From NCBI GenBank assembly GCA_000711775.1, contig ARYC01000277.1, positions 62,001-126,000 of the forward strand: a DNA stretch of 64,000 bases. Direction: 5' to 3'. This DNA comes from Oxytricha trifallax. Taxonomy: Eukaryota > Ciliophora > Spirotrichea > Sporadotrichida > Oxytrichidae. Both the position numbers and the translations under genes were made by a program. The number at the start of each line of letters is the position of its first letter. The first letter of the stretch is position 1. The notes below the pieces were generated by a model. It was not told the origin of the DNA and ran no database searches. It was given only the letters and a program-made list of their open reading frames with translations. Positions 58,850 to 64,000 of this stretch are shown piece after piece.

Positions 58850-59451
58850 ATATAAAGCTAAAGGCTATTTGAGAAAGGCCTGGAGTAACAATGGTCCCAG
58901 GAACTACAATGATAAGTTAATTAGATACTATGGAATAAACATGATTGCAACTTGGTTTAATGATGGAAGGATTTTATATACTTTGAGTATTGGGAAGTAA
59001 AAAATCACGACGCTCCATAATTTTTTCTACTCTAAATCATTGATTTCTTAGACTAAAACTTTGATAAATGGAGGATGAATACTGTATTTTTTCTCGATGA
59101 TGATACTTACAACAAAAGTGTAGTGACTTTGCAGAAATTAAGACTCTATCAGATTTCTGTATTATATTTGGGCCTTATTAACTCACAATGGCTTCAATCG
59201 AGAAACCTTTTGCTGTCATTAAAACAGATTTGAATCCTATAAAAATCTTTAAACAACGAGGAATTAATGAAAAGTCTAACAAAAAATATTCAAAGCAAAG
59301 ACTTTTCTTGGATAAGAAATTGCTATTACAGTTGCCTCAAATATGCAAAAGGGGCAATATTGCAAAAGAAAATTTTAAATTTAACCTATTAAGAATATAT
59401 AATTTCTTAAAAATATAGAATGAAATTTAGTTTGAATCTAAAAATTTTTGA
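58850..59451 (+). pseudogene. Tc1/mariner-type transposase, C-terminal half
   Basis: Plus-strand reading in two frames: INMIATWFNDGRILYTLSIG, then NTVFFLDDDTYNKSVV (position of the second catalytic Asp), KLRLYQISVLYLG, and in the next frame IFGPYQLTMASIEKPFAVIK (position of the third acidic residue, IEK) followed by a basic tail to TGA 59449. The last part is open from 59104 to 59451. The pattern LxLGPY..xxxIExxFAVIK fits the PYSPxxNPIE block of the superfamily. It differs from the TBE transposases. At least one frame change and one TGA. It ends 63 bp left of the foldback element, which may have inserted in or near the same element. Confidence 0.5.
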
Positions 59452-59504
59452 TAATTTAAAAGTTGTAAAATTTTGATATTGAAACTTTTTCTATTCAAAT
59501 GTAT

Positions 59505-59513
59505 GCATAACTC
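59505..59513 (+). repeat. 9-bp target duplication, left (GCATAACTC)
   Basis: Identical to 61154-61162 on the other side of the foldback element. Confidence 0.85.
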
Positions 59514-59734
59514 GGGTGTTGACGTCAGGACGTCCCAGCTCCGTCAGGGCGTCCCAGGATCGTCAGGACGTCCCGGTGTCGTCAGGACGTCCCAGGGTGA
59601 CGTCAGGACGTCCCAGATGACGTCAGGACGTCCCAGCGTAGTCAGGACGTCCCAAGGTCATCAGGGCGTCCCAGCCACGATCAGGACGTCCCAGGTGACG
59701 TCATGACGTCCCAACTCATGAATATTAAATAATC

Positions 59735-59805
59735 AATACCCCAAAACCCCATAATTGTTTATATGTGTTATTTTGATTAGAGTAGTATTGGGGATAGGGG
59801 ACTCT
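59735..59805. repeat. TBE-terminus-like sequence inside the foldback element
   Basis: CCCCAAAACCCC (59739-59750) is followed by ATAATTGTTTATATGTGTTA and, some 30 bp on, GGGGATAGGGG. The TBE at 18909 has the same order: C4A4-like end, TTAATGAGGTTTATAAGTGC, TTTGATT, then TTAGGGGCTGGGG. So a TBE-like end lies just inside the left arm. A matching second end was not found at the right. Farther in, TACCTCC and TACTAGTACTT words at 60180-60350 recall the TBE intergenic block, less clearly. Confidence 0.4.
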
Positions 59806-60965
59806 TTTTTAATAATTTCATCTTGGTGTTAGATTCAATGTTATTTATTATTATCAGGACTGAGAATTTATTCTTTTATTTTATATCATCACTACATGTG
59901 GATGACTGTTATTTAGAAATTTATCATGTAAAATAATTTAAATGAAATCTCATTATTTTGGCTTAGTTATATAAATAAGCTATTTAAATTTTAATAAAAC
60001 TCCTTCTTATAATTCTTTGAGACTCCATTTTTTGATTTTTTGAAACTCTTTTGTAATAATATAGTTTTAGTATTTTGGTAAATGATACCAACTAGGCTTT
60101 GAATTAAACTAAAACTATTCCATTAAAACTTCAATATATTATAACCTGGATCTAATTTAGTTTTGGTACTATTAAAGTGATGTACCAATTAAGCTTAAAA
60201 GGATTTAGTACTAGTACTTATTAAATTAAAACATATATAGTGCTAATTTAATGGAATTAAATTGGTAAAATTAAGGAAATAAAGCTCTGAAATTTTTTAC
60301 TCTTTTCTTAAAACTTTCTCCATTTCGTTAGAGAGTTTACCTCCTATAAGATGTTTATAAGAGGTCAAGAATTTATAGAAATTTTAATACTTATTTTTTA
60401 GATTCAAATGCATTTATAATACTTTAAGTTCTAAGAGATTATAAGATTGAAGCTATTAATCACCTAAAAAATCACTCATTTCAAGAATATTTTTATTTAA
60501 ATTTTACTTAATTTACTTTTTTTTCTTTGGTTAAACATATTTTAATTAAGAACGCAATATAAGAGAAATTAAAGTATTGAATTGAATTTGAAAATAATTT
60601 ACGTTCAAAATTTCAAAAAGTTGTGCATAATATCATAAATTTTTAAAATGATTCAATCATTATTATCCATAAAAATAATCATTAAAAGTGATAACATACG
60701 AGAAAAATGAATAAAATAATAAATGCCAATCAAAATTTTCTTTTATTAAAAAAAGTGTTTTACCATATACATAATCATGAGATAATTTTAATTTGATTAT
60801 AGAAATAGATCATAACAAATTTTCATATTTAATTAACTAGTGTAAAAATGATACTTCCAAACAAAAGGGAATCTAGTCTATAACAATACCCTATCATCAA
60901 TAAAACACTTATTAATTTTATCATGTGGTAGGATTTTGGAATTTTATTATTCTATGTTTTTATGT

Positions 60966-61153
60966 GTTGGGACGTCTTGACAACCCTGGGACGTCCTGAC
61001 GAGGCTGGGACGTCCTGACGATCCTGGGACGTCCTGACGTCATCTGGGACCATGGGACGTCCTGACGACACCGGGACGTTTTGACGACACTGGGACGTCC
61101 TGACGACCCTGGGACGTCCTGATCGTACCTGGGACATCCTGACGTCAACACCC
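60966..61153 (-). repeat. Right arm of the foldback element
   Basis: About ten inverted units CTGGGACGTCCTGAC with variable spacers, one of them cut to TGGGAC. Unit sequences differ by point changes, and the spacers differ between arms, so the two arms are not simple copies of each other unit by unit. Confidence 0.85.
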
Positions 61154-61162
61154 GCATAACTC
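61154..61162 (+). repeat. 9-bp target duplication, right (GCATAACTC)
   Basis: Perfect match to 59505-59513. Confidence 0.85.
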
Positions 61163-61279
61163 TTATAAACTTTAAACAATTAGGAAATTTTTGTTATATC
61201 ATTAATAAATAATAATTATTGTTTATTTAAATAGTTTAAAAAATATTTTTAATTAATTTTCAATATAATTTCTTTATCT

Positions 61280-62385
61280 TCATCTCCTAATTTCCTTTTA
61301 ATTCGTTGCAATATGGACTATAAAACCTTTATAAGGATTTAATCTTGTGAATATTTGTAGTTTATACAACCCTTGAAAATTTTGAAAAATCATATCCCAT
61401 AATTCTTGTGGTTTCATAAAATGGTCAGTTCTCTTAGCCAAAATTTCACCTGGAATATTATCTAATATATTTTAATTAAATTAGCCTTTTGCACCAATGA
61501 TGCAATATTTACTTGAGTATTCAGGCATTTTGCTGTTGATCATGTTTAATTTTGAAGTGAGTTTGTCCCATATGAGAGTTTTAATAATTGTTTAGCCATT
61601 CTTTTTTAGGTGATTTATTCTTTCTTGTTAGGTATTGTAAAGTATCCAATAGAATATTATTCCTTGCTATTGCACTAATGTTAGGGGTATTTGCTTTAAA
61701 CTGTGATTAGGTAGATACGAGTATGGAGTCGATTTTTGACCTCTCCATGTGTTGTCTTCAATAACTAAAGAAAATAGGGCTCCTGTTAAATTTATCATCT
61801 TTTGTGTAAATTATGCCAAAAATCGTCATTTCTAACATCCACGGTTAGCTTGATTGGTTTTCTTAAGACATATATTCTCTATTAAGTCCTTCCATTTTTT
61901 GAAAATGTACTCTCCTTAAACCTCATAAATGTATTTTGGAATTTTAAGCATTTTTACGTTGGGGTCTTTAACTTAATTTAAAATCTTCATGGTTTAGTAA
62001 TTACATGCCTCAAGCTGTTTTTATTCGATTTAAAACTTTGTTTCAGGAATTTAAGTTTAATTAACAAGCTTACATTTTCGCACTTGTCTTGAGCAATGAT
62101 CTTTTTTTGTTGATATTTTGTAATATCCTATAAATTCTAGCTTCTGTAGGATTTCCTCAGCTCTTTGAATTCAATGAAGTAAGCTGCATTAGTTCTTATT
62201 ACTCCAGTAATTTGCTCTCGTATTGAAGTTTTTTATTAAATTTTCACAATAATTGCAGAAGAAATCTTGAATCTTGGCCCATAATTAGCTAACTTGTTTA
62301 GCTCTTTAAAGAGTATTTTCTATTCATTGTTGTTTTCTTGAATCATTGAATAAATTTTGTTTATATTATAATTGTTAAATGCAAA
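61280..62385 (-). pseudogene. Hypothetical ORF, about 365 codons with three internal TGAs and no frame change
   Basis: One continuous frame from about 62385 to TGA 61280. Blocks: TLQRAKQVSQLWAKIQDFF, CNYCENLIKNFNTRANYW, IQRAEEILQKLEFIGYY, MLKIPKYIYEVQGEYIFKKW, LTGALFSLVIEDNTWRG, KLTSKLNMINSKMPEYSSKY, CIIGAKGQFNQNILDNIPGE and HFMKPQELWDMIFQNFQGLY. TGA codons lie at 62326, 62173 and 61828 (first base, minus strand), each where Trp would fit; seven other Trp codons are TGG. About six TGAs would be expected by chance in such a frame, so their low number is weak evidence. Either a slightly decayed gene or, less likely, TGA read as sense. No domain recognised. Confidence 0.4.
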
Positions 62386-62513
62386 GAGTACTTAAAGTAT
62401 ATAAATAGTTTTAAATATTAAGAACACGAATATTTGTTTTTGAGGTAAATTTAGAAAAGCAGAAGTACTTTTCATTAGTAGGGTTAAAATAACTTGAAAT
62501 TTATAAGGGCATT

Positions 62514-62534
62514 TTTCACGATTACATGGTGAAA
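62514..62534. repeat. Small palindrome, copy 2
   Basis: TTTCACGATTACATGGTGAAA with GGGCATTT before and ATTTTACC after, as at 56678. Located between the minus-strand frames 62651-63097 and 61280-62385. Confidence 0.55.
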
Positions 62535-62650
62535 TTTTACCAAAAACTATAAACTAAAATATTCTCTAAAATTAATCTAAAATAAATGGAATCAAAAATA
62601 TAGAGATGAAGTTTATAAAATTCTTACTCATCACATTTGTCAATATCTTA

Positions 62651-63097
62651 TCAGATCAATTTTATAAAATATATCTTACCTTATATCGCAAACATTGTCA
62701 TCCAGTAAACTTTAAATATATATTTTCTTTTTTAGTTATCTCCGGTATGTATTTTATTGCCTTCATGTTTTAAATTTCTTTTTATTTTTTTGCCAAAAGG
62801 ATCCAAGTATATCATAGAATAACTTTTTTTATTCTAAAGAATTATGTTTTTATTAGTAGTTACTAGAAAATCCAACAGTTTATTTGTCTTTCTCAAACTG
62901 CTTAAGTATATTTTTTACTACATGCTTTTATTATTTTAAACGAGGACCTAAACCATCTTTACCTTAGTTATTTCTTTACCTAATATTTAACCAATCACTA
63001 GGTTACATGCCTATCTTTTGGCAAAGGTAGCATCTACTATTTCATTGATGCTATATCTCCATTTTGAATATTTTTGAATTTGTGACTCAACTTTTCA
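62651..63097 (-). CDS. Hypothetical ORF, about 148 codons in ciliate code
   Basis: Open from just after two TGAs near 63100 to TGA 62651 without a break. Blocks: QKYSKWRYSINEIVDATFAK, RQACNLVIGQILGKEITKVK, LSSLRKTNKLLDFLVTTNKN, SYSMIYLDPFGKKIKRNLKH. No Met at the start, so the 5' end is missing, spliced or decayed. No family recognised. It is followed by the palindrome and the ORF at 61.3-62.4 kb on the same strand. Confidence 0.35.
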
Positions 63098-64000
63098 TCA
63101 ACTCCTTTTTTTAATGGAAGCTTCCTCACTCACATCAAAAGGCCTCTTTTATTCTCATATGTGCATCTATACGACAATTGATTTGGAGTTGAACGAAAAT
63201 ATATATAAGTACTGATCTTATATTTTGATTATTGAACCATTTCATCTATATTTTATTGCAATTCATTAATAACTTACAAAGAAATATGCTGATCACATTT
63301 TAAAATTAAAATTGAAAATATGAAACAATATTAAACTTATAAGAATATTTATTAAGTTATTTGGAATATTAAAAATCATATGAAATTAATATACACTTAA
63401 GCTATACAAAATATAGCACTTAACAATAAAATTAATAAATATAAAAATTATATTTAATTTAATGGAACTCTTTAGTATATCAAAAAATATAATTATATAT
63501 TGATTATGTATTTTTATATTGAAGCGCTATAAGATCAATTATCACAATAATAACCAAGTTTATTATCTATAGATTTAAGTATATTTAGCAGTGTAAGAAG
63601 CTTGAAAGTAAAAATAATATAACTTTTAAATTATATATTTTAATAAATTTCTTTTAGTTGTACATCTGCTTTAGCATATAAGCATTTAATGGTATTAATT
63701 GTAGCACATTATAACGGTAAGTTTATTAAATAAAGATTTAAACTTACCATTTATGATTGGAAAAATTAAACCTATTCTATCTTTTGGTAGCTGTTTTAAA
63801 ATACTAGTTTACAATGCTTACTATGCAGGGCTGTGAAATAATCAAAAAGTAAAATATCATTTTTGTTTTGGAGTTAAATTTTACCATACACTAGTTAAAA
63901 AATACTCATGAAGCTTATATTGTATTATGATGTTTCACAAAAATGAGACTAAATTGCTCGTACATTATTAATGAATAAATCACTCAGATTCTGTTTAGAG
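63098..64000. other. AT-rich end of window
   Basis: No gene or repeat recognised. A short coding-like fragment at about 63000-63120 (minus) overlaps the preceding ORF in another frame and is not called. Confidence 0.4.

Larger units (their letters stand above)
59514..61153. mobile_element. Foldback-type element with GC-rich tandem-repeat arms
   Basis: 1640 bp. It starts GGGTGTTGACGTCAGGACGTC and ends with the near-exact complement GACGTCAACACCC, flanked by a perfect 9-bp duplication GCATAACTC. The left arm (59514-59713) consists of ten units of consensus GTCAGGACGTCCCAG plus 3-6 variable bases. The right arm (60966-61153) has about ten inverted units. The arms are GC-rich and full of GACGTC in a host of about 25% GC. 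The 1.25-kb interior is AT-rich without a clear gene. Tandem-repeat inverted arms and 9-bp duplications are typical of Foldback/Mutator-like elements. The standard-code ORFs over the arms (59473-59706, 60952-61179) are repeat artefacts. Confidence 0.9.

Noticed and set aside
59521-59713. CRISPR-like array
   Set aside because: Units are about 19-21 bp including spacers of only 3-6 bp, are mirrored 1.25 kb away and are flanked by a target duplication; the host is a eukaryote.
59473-61179. ORFs encoding repeated VRTSQ/GRPG or DVPGSSGRP peptides
   Set aside because: They simply translate the tandem units of the foldback arms; frames differ between arms and no start context is shared.
1-64000. 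tRNA, rRNA and other structured RNA genes
   Set aside because: No cloverleaf with conserved T-loop or rRNA core was recognised by eye; a covariance-model scan would be needed to exclude them.

Overview
The window looks like germline (micronuclear) DNA of a spirotrich/hypotrich ciliate of the Oxytricha, Stylonychia or Tetmemena kind. Three things point there. (1) Frames that match known families only stay open if TAA and TAG are read as Gln and TGA is the only stop. Examples are the LINE accessory ORF at 26178-27878 and the C2H2 zinc fingers at 50.8 kb. (2) Two large elements have ends built from the hypotrich telomere repeat (G4T4/C4A4) and carry the three-gene set of telomere-bearing elements (TBEs): transposase, a 22-kDa-type ORF and a zinc-finger/kinase ORF. 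(3) The DNA is very AT-rich, and most of what can be recognised is transposon, with small gene-like islands that could be macronucleus-destined segments (MDSs). Standard-code ORF calling hides nearly every real gene here. Coordinates below come from reading with the ciliate code by eye.

Layout. 1-5.7 kb: AT-rich, nothing recognised. 5.7-6.5 kb: kinase-like ORF (-). 7.4-10.3 kb: old TBE-like relic (zinc-finger/kinase on -, 22-kDa-like ORF on +). 13.7-14.5 kb: an open frame (-). 14.9-15.4 kb: small inverted-repeat element with poly-G ends. 16.2-16.3 kb: exon-like patch. 17.9-24.5 kb: a three-level nest, a 5'-truncated LINE split by a TBE (18909-23485) whose transposase is split by a MITE (22282-22818). 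24.8-25.5 kb: hypothetical ORFs. 25.77-32.34 kb: about 290-bp inverted repeats enclosing a near-complete LINE with an endonuclease/RT ORF and, unusually, an intact 566-codon ORF downstream of it. 32.7-34.7 kb: Tc1/mariner-type transposase fragment and an opposing ORF. 36.3-38 and 42.4-43.8 kb: GC-richer gene-like islands. 44.3, 46.8 and 53.8 kb: MITEs. 47.1-52.1 kb: a second TBE carrying its own insertion. 54.8-58.2 kb and 61.3-63.1 kb: minus-strand gene-like frames, two of them preceded by the same small palindrome. 58.85-59.45 kb: another DDE transposase. 59514-61153: a foldback-type element with arms of GC-rich tandem repeats and a perfect 9-bp target duplication.

How the parts relate. The window is mainly a record of successive insertions: LINE, then TBE, then MITE, and a LINE inside or joined to an inverted-repeat element. 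TBE transposases are thought to act in genome rearrangement in hypotrichs, but all copies here carry breaks. The best candidates for something undescribed are the foldback element at 59.5-61.2 kb and the LINE family with a 3' ORF and a duplicated leader. Gene-like frames outside the transposons are tentative: with one stop codon in AT-rich DNA, long open frames arise by chance, and that is stated in each entry.
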